A DNA stretch of 64,000 nucleotides from Aphrophora alni (Eukaryota > Arthropoda > Insecta > Hemiptera > Aphrophoridae). Position numbers and translations under genes: made by a program. Within the stretch, counting starts at the first letter, position 1. Each line of letters starts with the position of its first letter. The stretch spans positions 15,674,590 through 15,738,589 of the forward strand of contig OY740768.1 in the NCBI GenBank assembly GCA_963513935.1, in the 5' to 3' direction. Positions 21,993-33,228 of this stretch are shown one piece after another. The notes under the pieces are model-generated. The model searched no databases. It was not told the DNA's origin and saw only the letters and a program-made list of their open reading frames with translations.

Positions 21993-24855
21993 AATACAAT
22001 GATACAATACTAAAAAAATCCTCTGGTTTTTAGAGGATAATCTAATAGAAGTCTTATTCCCAAAACGTGAGTAGAAAACAAAAACAACAGTTTACCGAAA
22101 ATTACTGTTAGACTTACTTAGGTAGTTTACAATTTTAGTCCAAGAAGGCGAGCAGTCCAAAATGTGGTTATTTTTCGTTTGGTCCTTTAAGAAGAATAAA
22201 TTTAAATCCTAATTCATAGGATCGTTCTATTGTAAGCGTTATAATAAATGTCTAACTACAAAACGGTGTGAAGTAAATGGCGTAGACACATTTAGCTCCC
22301 TGTAACTCGGACTAGGTAAAGTTATAGTTTATAGCTTCGATTCCAGTTGCCAGCGTTGATTTGTTCCCCCGGATCCTTAACTAACCAACGTGCATAAAGT
22401 AAAGAAGTTAAGAAAAAAAAATATAAAACATATACAGAGGCAAGCATTTTAAACGTTTCTTAGAAATGGAAAAACAAAAAACTTTGTTTTACAATTTTCT
22501 ACAACGTGGGGAATTCGCTAACTAAATGCTGTATAATAATTAGTATCATTCATAAATCAGAGAATCAGCACTGGCTAATTTGCATTCGGATTAACGTTTT
22601 TACAACTGCAATAATCCCGTTCCCTCCCACTTTGTGCTATTGAAATTCTCCACCAACAACGTCGATTCAAGGGGAGAGTTAAAACTTGTTTTTCTTAAAT
22701 TTATTTTGGCTCAAAGTAATATCAATTGAAATAAAGAGAAGCAAGACCAGAAATCGACGAACAACGCAAAGAAATTAGATTACAAAGTTTGTGTAAAGAA
22801 AATAAACATAAATTACGATAAGGGGGAGGGGCGTGGTTTATTGATTAATCGTTGTGGTCTATGCAGGGTTGTTTCAAGTAAACCAGAGTTTGAGAGCACA
22901 GAATGTTACTATAAATATATACTGTTATAAACAAAATAATAATCATCATAATAAAATACAACAGTAAATGAAAAAAATATAGCCTACATTTCCTAAAAAG
23001 TATATTGAATATTTTTAGATAGACTAAATGGACATAAAATGAGGACCTCATTTCTTGATTTAGAAGAGTTCCTCTAAATGCAATGTCCAAAAGTTGGTTT
23101 CTTGGGCCTTGCAGAAAATATTAAATTGTTGATAGATCAAGCGCATAAAAATAAGGTGAGTTGTATATAACAATAATTGATACACAGATTTTTAAACTTT
23201 TTAATTGTGTATATCACTACTTTCTTGAAATTGGTTATGCCCTTGCTGGCCTCGTAGTTGTGTATATATTAAGAAGTTGTCCACTCGCTTCGCTCTTGTG
23301 AGTGTCTCGGTCCTGGTGAGCCTTGAAGCTACGTAGATAAGTCTCCATTCGCTACGCTCTGTCCTGTCGTATAATTCAGCCCTGTCGGATTTTGAACTTT
23401 ACGAATATCACATTTTTTAGTATGTCATGGTTTGAAAGTATATGTTTGTCGTCGTAGAGTTATAGGGGTTGGTGACATTAAGTGCAGAATTAAAATATGC
23501 AGAGTTGTATCCAATTTAGTGCGTAATAAGTTGAATAACACGAGATATTAACAAAAAAATAAAAATAAATAAAATTACCACCATTTTACATTTTTAAAAT
23601 CGATTTTTCGAATTTCAATAAAGTTCTATATGAGTAAACTATATGTCCCTTATACCAAATTTCATATTACTATCTCAATTTTTGTCGCCACACTATCGTG
23701 TTTACAACGGAAGGTCGAAAAAAACTTTTCCTGTTTTCTGAGGCCATACAAAATAGAGTTATAAATTGTTAACGATGACCAAACTCACCCTATACTTCGT
23801 GTGCTGGGTACTAAAACACCAAAAAACTATCTACTCAACTCAAAATAAAAAACAGTTATATTTTTGGAGTTATGAAAAACATCTGAAACCCAGATTATTT
23901 ACCGAATAGTGTATCTCTAAACCAAGAACACTACTTGATCTTCTATCGATGAACACACCTAACCTATTAGCAAATTTCCAAATATATGTATTTAGTTGAA
24001 AAAAAAAGTACATTCGATTATATAAAATTGTGAAAAGAATGATCATGCTACCACCGTAATCTATAAACTTCTCTAAAGTGAAAGGTTAAACAGAACACAC
24101 TGAGGTGATGTTACTGAATTTATTGATTAACGTCAAGATTTTTAATACGTTCTTATTTGTACATGAGTTTTATTCTAAACACACGCTTGTGTATTGTAAT
24201 ATATGTCAGCTGTAGATCAACCTCCAAGACAGATGGTTTAGGTGTTCTTCTTACTTTTATCCATGACTTTACACCTCACCATAGCAGAGGGAGATGCCAC
24301 GCATAAAGCAAAGCAACGAATACTTATTCCAAAGGTTGCATTAGGTGCTCAATTTCTTTCCTATATAATAATGTATAATAGTGAAAATTCTTTACGTACT
24401 GTATAGTAAATTAGATTCATGAGACCATAGGGGCTCACTATAGTGAGTACGGGCGTAGGATCTGGAGAAATTAATACCTTTTTTTATGTTGGATACTGTC
24501 TGACGATCACAAGAATGAACAGTCTTCGTAAAGTTTTGAAGGAAATGGGTTTCAGATTTTTTTAAATCGGAGTATTTATCGTGTCAAACTATTGAGTCAA
24601 TGTTTTTAATTAGAGTAGTAGTGAGAAGTTCAGTATCAACTAAAATTTTTGCTAATCCTCTGCATTCCTTGCGCGTTCATTCTTACCGTAGCAGTACTGT
24701 ACCTATATCTCATCTTTCTTATTGGGTCCCTCTTGAAGAACTCTTGTTCTCTACCGACTCTTAGGATATTAGAGTATTAGAGGTCTTTATTTTATATTCT
24801 ATATTCCTTTGTTTATACGTCGATGGTGATTGATAGGTTTTCGCCTTTAAATAGT
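21993..24855. other. Long AT-rich spacer
   Basis: No supported gene. About 23,270-23,390 is GC-richer, with two related words (CACTCGCTTCGCTCT and CATTCGCTACGCTCT). A perfect 14-bp palindrome CTCACTATAGTGAG lies at about 24434. About 24690-24790 is a plus-strand fragment of the dispersed repeat found in the 58-59.6 kb array. Confidence 0.45.
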
Positions 24856-24859
24856 AATT

Positions 24860-25385
24860 TGTGGTGATTACCACCACTCCCCCTCCCCTTCGTGAATCTG
24901 GACATATCCGCCCGGCCAGCTGATAAGACCAGAGTAGTGCTCGAGACAGCTGTGACTAAGGACGTCTTCAGCGTCCTCCTAATTATATTATAGTGCGGTA
25001 AATTTCTATTATGCCTTGCTAAACCCAAAGGAATAGAGCCGTTCGGCCCTTGGGTTTATATCTGGGCGCATCGCGACTTTTGGAATATCGTATAATTATT
25101 AGTCGAACTATACGCGGCTACGTTAGGCCCTGCTATAGACCGACATGTTGTTGCAATACAGTGTAGTTAATATTAATATTGGTATTAGTGTAATCCTCTT
25201 ATTTTAAGTAAATTAGTTTCTAGTAATACTTGTCAAAAATGGCTAGCCTAAGTTGAGATCCGCCCAGTGTACTTAATTAATTTTACCACGCGATCGGGAC
25301 CCGGTAATACATTACCAAAGTAGATCCGCGGACCACCCAAATCGTGCCCCATAGCAATCGCCCATTTTCTCCCCCTGCCGTTGCA
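24860..25385 (+). repeat. LTR 1 (5' outer)
   Basis: 526 bp, TG...CA, preceded by the AATT duplication. It contains a strong inverted repeat at 25021-25057 in which AAACCCAA pairs with TTGGGTTT around an inner GAGCCG/CGGCCC stem. The 5' part carries GTGGTGATTACCACCAC, a near-perfect palindrome at the LTR edge. Confidence 0.95.
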
Positions 25386-25388
25386 GAA

Positions 25389-25399
25389 TGGTAGCAGAG
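25389..25399 (+). promoter_or_regulatory. Primer-binding site, initiator tRNA-Met (unit 1)
   Basis: TGGTAGCAGAG lies 3 nt after the LTR end. It complements the 3' end of animal initiator tRNA-Met including CCA (...CTCTGCTACCA), matching 11 nt. Confidence 0.85.
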
Positions 25400-25724
25400 A
25401 AAAGGGCTTTGTCTTGTGTTCCGGGTTCTTTTGGTCGTGTCTAAACGAAAAATTAAAAAATATTAATAAAAGACCCTAAATTTTTACGAGTTAATATGGT
25501 TTTTGTGCGCTGGGCGACATGTCTCGAATGGCCGGCCACACGTGTCTTCTTTTTGCTAAATTTCCTTTTTATAAAATTTTCAGTAAATTAAATTATTATT
25601 TTTTATAGATAAAACTAACCCTTAGCGTTTCATTAGTATTGCACAACATTTTTTCGCGAAATCTAAATTCCGTCTCTCTAATTAATTATAACTCCTAATT
25701 AACCTTTTTATTTTTATCCCCGCG

Positions 25725-26211
25725 TATATAAAATGGTAAGTAACCAATATAAATTCGGCCTATTTTTGTTAACATCCTGTCTGGCAAAATGGTGAGTTAA
25801 CTATTTAATTACAATTTTTATCTATAGTTAGAAATATTATTGTTTATTCTCCAAATTTAATTCATGTTATAAGTTACTAGTTTAAAATTATTTCCGTATA
25901 AAATTAATAAATTTCATTATTAAATTATTGTTAAAATATTTTAGTTTGTAAAATAATGAGAAGAAAAATAATATATTTTTTTTTATTGAAGGAAATAGCG
26001 TATTGCAACGTTTAAAATAATTAATCAAAGATTTTTTTTCTTTCTCTTTCGCTGTTCGCATACGTTAAACGTAAATTCATTTAAATCATTTGTTTTCATT
26101 CTTTTATTCACCGATCTATTAATAATTGTGTATTTTGGTAATTAATTATATATGTATATAGGTTTAGATATAATATGTATAAATTATGTTACTACTTGTA
26201 TTTTTTTCCAG
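25725..26211 (+). promoter_or_regulatory. TATA-like box and candidate leader intron (unit 1)
   Basis: TATATAAAA at 25725 is followed by two ideal 5' splice sites, each directly after an ATG: ATG|GTAAGT (ATG 25733-25735) and ATG|GTGAGT (ATG 25789-25791). A good 3' splice site (TTTTTTTCCAG, AG at 26210-26211) lies about 420 bp on. Joining either donor to it gives a 5-codon reading frame (ATG CGT AAA TTG ACA TAA). This looks like a spliced leader upstream of the hydrolase. The same arrangement recurs 5726 bp downstream (31451-31937). Confidence 0.45.
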
Positions 26212-26815
26212 CGTAAATTGACATAACGTAGTTTTAAGCAATTTATTTCCGTCTTTAAACGACAGTTTAGACCCGTCAAACCAGTTTACAGTGGTTATCG
26301 ACCTTGGTTGTTATCTTATACAGCTGATAGCGCATCGTAGATAGAAATCATTTCTCAATATCTTCTACTGTAAACTACGAATGTTAGATGTAGGATTTAT
26401 TTAATTTAAAACAAACGAGTATTATGCATAACTTTTCCGATTAATTGACGCCACATTTTACATCGCTCTTTTAGCGAACTTTTAGCCTATCGGTTAGGTA
26501 ATATTAGGAAGCAATCCCTTTTGGTTGCTGCCGATTTAACCAAACGTAGTGGCTCATACATCGAGGATAGGATGTTGATGAAACTTTTCCAAAAAAATTT
26601 TTTTTTCCGCACTGACGGTCACAGAAGACACTCACTCCATTCCTTTATTTATTAAACCTTAATTTCTAAATTAATTATTTAATTTTATAATTTTTTTTTA
26701 AACATATTAATGAACTTAAGCCTACTCCACCCCCACTATTGTCTTTACTCTCTTTTATTCCCGATCTTAACGAGATTTACGGTACCCTCCCCATAACCCC
26801 TTTATTTATATACCT

Positions 26816-27502
26816 ATGCGCCTTTTTATTGCCCAGGCCACCCAACCCTTTATGTGCCATATTTTTTCACCATACAGATTTCCGAAAGCCCCTTCAGTTT
26901 TTCGATATATTCATAAATATTCAAAAAAATTATTTTCCTACAATGATAATAATAAATTCGATATTTTAATGATCGTACGGTCTCATACTACCCTGGACGG
27001 GGACTCTCATTCCATTACCGTCCTGGGGGATAGTCATGTCCGTAGATTAGCTAAATTTCAGAATAGCTCAATCCGTTTCCGGGGGCTTTCCGGCCTCACA
27101 GTCCCAGGGCTCAAAGCCCTTATTAAACATAACCGTCACTCCTGGTTTCCGGTTGCACATGTCGTGCTTATTATCGGTACGAACGACGTTTTGAGACGAA
27201 GGCATGAACATTTACATTCCAATTTTGTGTTACTCCTGCGCCTTATTCGTCGGGTGAACCCAGCCGGTTCAATTTCCATTTTTAAACTCCCGTTTTTCCC
27301 TATAATTCGTTCCCAAATTCACCAAATTTCAATTATTCAGACATTTAATATTTTCCTAGCAACCTTAACAGCCAGTGATGTGACAATACATGATGAGACC
27401 GCCGACCGGAATTTACCAGACTCGTGTTTTTTGAACGATGGCATCCATTTTTCACCCTTAGGTAATTCCCTTATATTCGACATTTTAAAATCTATTTTAT
27501 AA
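26816..27502 (+). CDS. SGNH/GDSL-type hydrolase of the LTR element (unit 1)
   Basis: A 228-codon frame with the blocks of the SGNH hydrolase superfamily (esterases, lipases and acyl-hydrolases with a Ser-His-Asp triad and Gly/Asn oxyanion residues). Block I is VLGDSH at residues 69-74 with Ser73 as nucleophile. The block II glycine is probably Gly90 or Gly93. Block III is IIGTND at 119-124 with Asn123. Block V is DGIHFS at 208-213 with Asp208 and His211. All key residues are present, so it may be active; the substrate is unknown. The domain starts near residue 65, and the first ~50 residues are basic and unlike the family. Met52 (ATG at 26969, overlapping the stop of an upstream frame as TAATG) is a good alternative start. 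No signal peptide or membrane segment is evident. SGNH domains are known in CR1 ORF1, Ngaro elements and some LTR elements of rotifers. It is the only recognisable protein in the element. Confidence 0.75.
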   Translation: MRLFIAQATQPFMCHIFSPYRFPKAPSVFRYIHKYSKKLFSYNDNNKFDILMIVRSHTTLDGDSHSITVLGDSHVRRLAKFQNSSIRFRGLSGLTVPGLKALIKHNRHSWFPVAHVVLIIGTNDVLRRRHEHLHSNFVLLLRLIRRVNPAGSISIFKLPFFPIIRSQIHQISIIQTFNIFLATLTASDVTIHDETADRNLPDSCFLNDGIHFSPLGNSLIFDILKSIL

Positions 27503-27867
27503 TTCCGAGACTCTCGATCCGCCTCGCGGACTTCATTGGACGGCCTCACCGGTATTTAAATCGACCCCACCTCTGGTAGACAGGTTCGCACAGCCCATAT
27601 ATCCCACTTAAAGAGATTTTTCCACCCCAAATATTAAATAGAAGTGTTACACCCTATATACCGCCTTACACTTTTTTCTCTACACTTGGGCCAGTCTCAA
27701 CCGGCTTAGGTGATATTAGTTTAGTTCTTTTTCAATTCTTTCTTCTTCTTCCTCTTATAATTGTCACATCACTCAAAACACCTTCCCTATATCATCTATT
27801 ACCATTCACTCCATAACCCCCCCTCCCCTATTCTGGTTTCGTCTACCATGCGGGCCCAGTATGGCTA

Positions 27868-27894
27868 AGGTGCGTCCTTGCTAAGGGCGCACCT
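27868..27894 (+). ncRNA. Perfect 12-bp hairpin in internal region (unit 1)
   Basis: AGGTGCGTCCTT pairs over its full length with AAGGGCGCACCT (one G-T pair) around the 3-nt loop GCT. It is GC-rich in an AT-rich setting and lies in the untranslated region after the hydrolase. It could be an RNA packaging, export or stability element. It is repeated at 33594-33620. Confidence 0.5.
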
Positions 27895-28517
27895 CTACGA
27901 AACGGCGCCTTGGTGGATGGGACCATTTAGGGATTGTCCGCCTTTTTTTTTATACACACCACCGAGAGGGCAAGCTCAATGCAGCCTCGGGTTTGTCGGC
28001 CTTCCCTTGTGAATGGAATGGTATTACACTTTTTTTTACTTTTGGGGATTTGGTTTTTTTTAAGCCCTTTTTTGTTTTTCCTATCCCCAATATATATTTT
28101 TTTGTGATGCCTTCCCCTCGCTTGGGTCGCCCGACCGACCTGCTAACCACTGCATAACGACTAATCCGGAGTTAGTCCGAGCTTCCTCTCTCAAACCTCA
28201 TTCATCACTCATTTATACCCCCCACCTTATTATTATCCTTATAAACCCAAGCTTCCTTTCAAACATTCCACTCCTTGACACACTACACTTACCTCCTCTT
28301 TTTTTTCCTCTATCACCAATCTTGGTCTTTTTAGTTTAAGGAATTAAATTGTTTAATTATTTGTGTGGGTTATATGTATTAATGGTGTTGGCATTAACCA
28401 ATTTTTTTTTTAATTCAATTGTGTAATGTCCCCCCCCCTACTTTATGTGCGCAAAATTTTTTTAAAATTTTTCGTTAAGTAACCTCAATCCCAGAACTAC
28501 CGGCATATGTATGACCT

Positions 28518-28568
28518 CTGGCTTTTGGTCGGCTGTAACGCCCCTCAGCACGATGCCGACCAAGCCAG
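28518..28568 (+). ncRNA. Long stem-loop in internal region (unit 1)
   Basis: CTGGCTTTTGGTCGGC and GCCGACCAAGCCAG form a 14-bp stem with a two-T bulge, enclosing a 20-nt loop with CGCCCCTCAGCACG. It is the second strong structured element of the non-coding half and is repeated at 34244-34294. Confidence 0.5.
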
Positions 28569-29546
28569 GGAACCTTATTGCTGCGACTTTACCTAGCTCT
28601 AATTCCCCCTTTCCTTCCTTCAACTCCTTAAGCCTCTTGTTGACCTACTAATAATTTTTGGTTCTATGAGCGAAATTTAAAAAGTTTGTCAGTGGTCAAG
28701 CATTCGTATTTTTCTTATAGTTGTTTGGTAATAATTTTTGTCTATGGTTGGTGTAGGACGAGTTGTAAGTTTTCTTTTCTCTTTGGCATTTTAATTGCCT
28801 TTTGTGTTTGATCAAGTTCAACATAAGTTGTTATATATTTGGTATCAGATATATATATATATTTATAAATTAGCCTAATTGTTAGGGTCATGTAGCTCAT
28901 TCCATTACTTCCCACCTAACCAACTCTTAATCTTTTTTTCTACAACCTCTGCTCAACCCGCCGAAATTTCATAGGTTTTATCGCTAATAAGCTATAGTTT
29001 ATTGAATCCAAGTTCAATTTATCACTTAATATCTAGTGTATTTCCACTAACTTTTAGTGAAAATCACGAATTTTTTCTTTAAGTATCTGGTCCGTGGGTC
29101 TTACAATCATGGCATGGGCAACAGTATTGTGATTGCCTATCCCATCGATTTATTGTAGTAATTTAAATGCCACAAAAAAAATAATAAAAATAAATAAAAA
29201 AATTATATATAAACAATAAAAAAAACAAAAAAAAACATGAAAATTTAACGATAAGTGGCTCGTAGATAATTAAGCACCCTTCATCTTCACCACAACCATA
29301 CTTAATGTAACAATTACAAACTTTTTTTTAGTTTATAAGGAACCGTTTAACCTGTAAAATGAGACTGTAAGTAACCTTGAAATTTAACCAAACTACAGAT
29401 CTACACCTTACAAAACCCACTTGTGAACATCACCTCATTTTTCGTTATCAATATCCTTTTCCGATTCTTTAAACCACCCACCTTCTTCATTTTTAAAACC
29501 AAATCAACAGGATGAAAATCAGAGCCAAATCTCGCCTAAAGCCAAA

Positions 29547-29724
29547 TATATAAAAAGGTACCAGAGAGTCTCCAGGGTTACGCTTCGCTATAATGGATGA
29601 CATTAAGGTATTTTTGCCTATACGCTCTTTTGGCTGCTACAGTGAACAATTCATAAATGACGTCATCAGTGCCTCCTACCTGTTTACTGGGAATTGCATC
29701 TTAATTTGGAGACCTATTTCTTAG
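29547..29724 (+). CDS. TATA box plus 43-codon open frame (unit 1)
   Basis: A good TATA box (TATATAAAAAGG, 29547-29558) stands 35 bp before an ATG (29593) that opens a 43-codon frame ending at TAG 29722-29724. The peptide starts MDDIKVFLPIRSFGCYSEQF and ends with a short hydrophobic stretch and WRPIS. I do not recognise it. The promoter-like spacing is the main reason to list it; a short internal transcript could also be non-coding. It is identical in unit 2 (35273-35450). Confidence 0.25.
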
Positions 29725-30077
29725 TTCCTGTGCAAATATGTACAATGTTTGGATAAGAGCTTCATGTGACAACTCCGGGACTCGGTTACTATACTACCTA
29801 AGGCGTGGCTCACTAATATACCTTTTTTGCCTGTTCTTTCACCCATTCCCATTTGTTTATTCTTCCAATCTGCACACCATACTTCTCTAAACTCTCTTCC
29901 ACCCTGCATTTTACTCAGTTTTCCATCAGCCATTTTCAAATTTTTTTGTTAACAAACCAACTTTAGTTTAAGTTTTAATAAACAATTGTACGGCTAATCC
30001 TATCCCATAGCAATCCCATTCAATCCTCATTTCGCGGCATAATCTTTCTGTTTATTTCTACTTTACCTTCTAAGTAA

Positions 30078-30081
30078 CCCC

Positions 30082-30117
<36 letters not shown>

Positions 30118-30120
30118 GGG
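30078..30120. repeat. Poly-A run flanked by CCCAGT/ACTGGG (unit 1)
   Basis: About 31 A residues stand between CCCCAGT and ACTGGG, which are reverse complements. The same structure recurs at about 35804-35846 in unit 2. Confidence 0.9.
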
Positions 30121-30573
30121 TACAAAAAATAAATAATTTTTTTTTAAAAAATATATTCATATTTACATTATATTATATTGTACGAAAGTTGTACACCTTC
30201 AGACCAGACAGTTAGTATAAAAAAAAAAAAAAAATTAATTATATATATTTTTTTTCCTGGCACCGGGGGAGGATTTCCCCCTTCCTTTTTTTTTTCTCCT
30301 TTACCCATATCGGTTCTTCCTTTTACCCCAATTATAAAATTCACTGTCAACCTGCCCTTTCATTCAGTGGTTTATAGGCTTCCAGTTTGTTCTAAGTTAC
30401 AGTCGTTAGGGCGAGCACTTCGCGTGTAAGTGTTCGCGTTTAATTTTTTTCTTCGCGAGCTGACCACTATGACAATGTCACCTAACACTGACTAACTTTA
30501 TACCTTGTCCCATCCCCATACCTTCACTCCCGTCCCGCGCACGGCGCTTCTTTTTTTGGGTTTTTTTTTGGTT

Positions 30574-30585
30574 AGAGGGGGTGAC
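30574..30585 (+). promoter_or_regulatory. Polypurine tract before LTR 2
   Basis: AGAGGGGG followed by TGAC directly precedes the TG of the LTR, the position required for plus-strand priming. It is repeated at 36300-36311 before LTR 3. Confidence 0.75.
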
Positions 30586-31111
30586 TGTGGTGATTACCAC
30601 CACTCCCCCTCCCCTTCGTGAATCTGGACATATCCGCCCGGCCAGCTGATAAGACCAGAGTAGTGCTCGAGACAGCTGTGACTAAGGACGTCTTCAGCGT
30701 CCTCCTAATTATATTATAGTGCGGTAAATTTCTATTATGCCTTGCTAAACCCAAAGGAATAGAGCCGTTCGGCCCTTGGGTTTATATCTGGGCGCATCGC
30801 GACTTTTGGAATATCGTATAATTATTAGTCGAACTATACGCGGCTACGTTAGGCCCTGCTATAGACCGACATGTTGTTGCAATACAGTGTAGTTAATATT
30901 AATATTGGTATTAGTGTAATCCTCTTATTTTAAGTAAATTAGTTTCTAGTAATACTTGTCAAAAATGGCTAGCCTAAGTTGAGATCCGCCCAGTGTACTT
31001 AATTAATTTTACCACGCGATCGGGACCCGGTAATACATTACCAAAGTAGATCCGCGGACCACCCAAATCGTGCCCCATAGCAATCGCCCATTTTCTCCCC
31101 CTGCCGTTGCA
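30586..31111 (+). repeat. LTR 2 (shared middle LTR)
   Basis: I see no difference from LTR 1. It serves as 3' LTR of unit 1 and 5' LTR of unit 2. No AATT or other host sequence lies between the two units. Confidence 0.95.
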
Positions 31112-31114
31112 GAA

Positions 31115-31125
31115 TGGTAGCAGAG
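31115..31125 (+). promoter_or_regulatory. Primer-binding site (unit 2)
   Basis: TGGTAGCAGAG, 3 nt after LTR 2. Same match to initiator tRNA-Met as in unit 1. Confidence 0.85.
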
Positions 31126-32541
31126 AAAAGGGCTTTGTCTTGTGTTCCGGGTTCTTTTGGTCGTGTCTAAACGAAAAATTAAAAAATATTAATAAAAGAC
31201 CCTAAATTTTTACGAGTTAATATGGTTTTTGTGCGCTGGGCGACATGTCTCGAATGGCCGGCCACACGTGTCTTCTTTTTGCTAAATTTCCTTTTTATAA
31301 AATTTTCAGTAAATTAAATTATTATTTTTTATAGATAAAACTAACCCTTAGCGTTTCATTAGTATTGCACAACATTTTTTCGCGAAATCTAAATTCCGTC
31401 TCTCTAATTAATTATAACTCCTAATTAACCTTTTTATTTTAATCCCCGCGTATATAAAATGGTAAGTAACCAATATAAATTCGGCCTATTTTTGTTAACA
31501 TCCTGTCTGGCAAAATGGTGAGTTAACTATTTAATTACAATTTTTATCTATAGTTAGAAATATTATTGTTTATTCTCCAAATTTAATTCATGTTATAAGT
31601 TACTAGTTTAAAATTATTTCCGTATAAAATTAATAAATTTCATTATTAAATTATTGTTAAAATATTTTAGTTTGTAAAATAATGAGAAGAAAAATAATAT
31701 ATTTTTTTTTATTGAAGGAAATAGCGTATTGCAACGTTTAAAATAATTAATCAAAGATTTTTTTTCTTTCTCTTTCGCTGTTCGCATACGTTAAACGTAA
31801 ATTCATTTAAATCATTTGTTTTCATTCTTTTATTCACCGATCTATTAATAATTGTGTATTTTGGTAATTAATTATATATGTATATAGGTTTAGATATAAT
31901 ATGTATAAATTATGTTACTACTTGTATTTTTTTCCAGCGTAAATTGACATAACGTAGTTTTAAGCAATTTATTTCCGTCTTTAAACGACAGTTTAGACCC
32001 GTCAAACCAGTTTACAGTGGTTATCGACCTTGGTTGTTATCTTATACAGCTGATAGCGCATCGTAGATAGAAATCATTTCTCAATATCTTCTACTGTAAA
32101 CTACGAATGTTAGATGTAGGATTTATTTAATTTAAAACAAACGAGTATTATGCATAACTTTTCCGATTAATTGACGCCACATTTTACATCGCTCTTTTAG
32201 CGAACTTTTAGCCTATCGGTTAGGTAATATTAGGAAGCAATCCCTTTTGGTTGCTGCCGATTTAACCAAACGTAGTGGCTCATACATCGAGGATAGGATG
32301 TTGATGAAACTTTTCCAAAAAAATTTTTTTTTCCGCACTGACGGTCACAGAAGACACTCACTCCATTCCTTTATTTATTAAACCTTAATTTCTAAATTAA
32401 TTATTTAATTTTATAATTTTTTTTTAAACATATTAATGAACTTAAGCCTACTCCACCCCCACTATTGTCTTTACTCTCTTTTATTCCCGATCTTAACGAG
32501 ATTTACGGTACCCTCCCCATAACCCCTTTATTTATATACCT

Positions 32542-33228
32542 ATGCGCCTTTTTATTGCCCAGGCCACCCAACCCTTTATGTGCCATATTTTTTCACCATA
32601 CAGATTTCCGAAAGCCCCTTCAGTTTTTCGATATATTCATAAATATTCAAAAAAATTATTTTCCTACAATGATAATAATAAATTCGATATTTTAATGATC
32701 GTACGGTCTCATACTACCCTGGACGGGGACTCTCATTCCATTACCGTCCTGGGGGATAGTCATGTCCGTAGATTAGCTAAATTTCAGAATAGCTCAATCC
32801 GTTTCCGGGGGCTTTCCGGCCTCACAGTCCCAGGGCTCAAAGCCCTTATTAAACATAACCGTCACTCCTGGTTTCCGGTTGCACATGTCGTGCTTATTAT
32901 CGGTACGAACGACGTTTTGAGACGAAGGCATGAACATTTACATTCCAATTTTGTGTTACTCCTGCGCCTTATTCGTCGGGTGAACCCAGCCGGTTCAATT
33001 TCCATTTTTAAACTCCCGTTTTTCCCTATAATTCGTTCCCAAATTCACCAAATTTCAATTATTCAGACATTTAATATTTTCCTAGCAACCTTAACAGCCA
33101 GTGATGTGACAATACATGATGAGACCGCCGACCGGAATTTACCAGACTCGTGTTTTTTGAACGATGGCATCCATTTTTCACCCTTAGGTAATTCCCTTAT
33201 ATTCGACATTTTAAAATCTATTTTATAA
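32542..33228 (+). CDS. SGNH/GDSL-type hydrolase (unit 2)
   Basis: The predicted protein is identical over all 228 residues to that of unit 1, with the same Ser73, Asn123, Asp208 and His211 and the same alternative start at codon 52 (ATG at 32695). Identity of both copies, with an intact triad, argues that the reading frame was still functional when the array formed, but the array is too young for identity to prove ongoing selection. Confidence 0.75.
   Translation: MRLFIAQATQPFMCHIFSPYRFPKAPSVFRYIHKYSKKLFSYNDNNKFDILMIVRSHTTLDGDSHSITVLGDSHVRRLAKFQNSSIRFRGLSGLTVPGLKALIKHNRHSWFPVAHVVLIIGTNDVLRRRHEHLHSNFVLLLRLIRRVNPAGSISIFKLPFFPIIRSQIHQISIIQTFNIFLATLTASDVTIHDETADRNLPDSCFLNDGIHFSPLGNSLIFDILKSIL

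Noticed and set aside
27337..27549. 70-codon minus-strand frame (also in unit 2)
   Set aside because: Antisense shadow of the SGNH hydrolase frame.
24860..30585. Assigning the element to Ngaro/DIRS because these can carry an SGNH domain
   Set aside because: The TG...CA direct LTRs, 4-bp duplication, tRNA primer site and polypurine tract are features of integrase-type LTR elements, not of tyrosine-recombinase elements.
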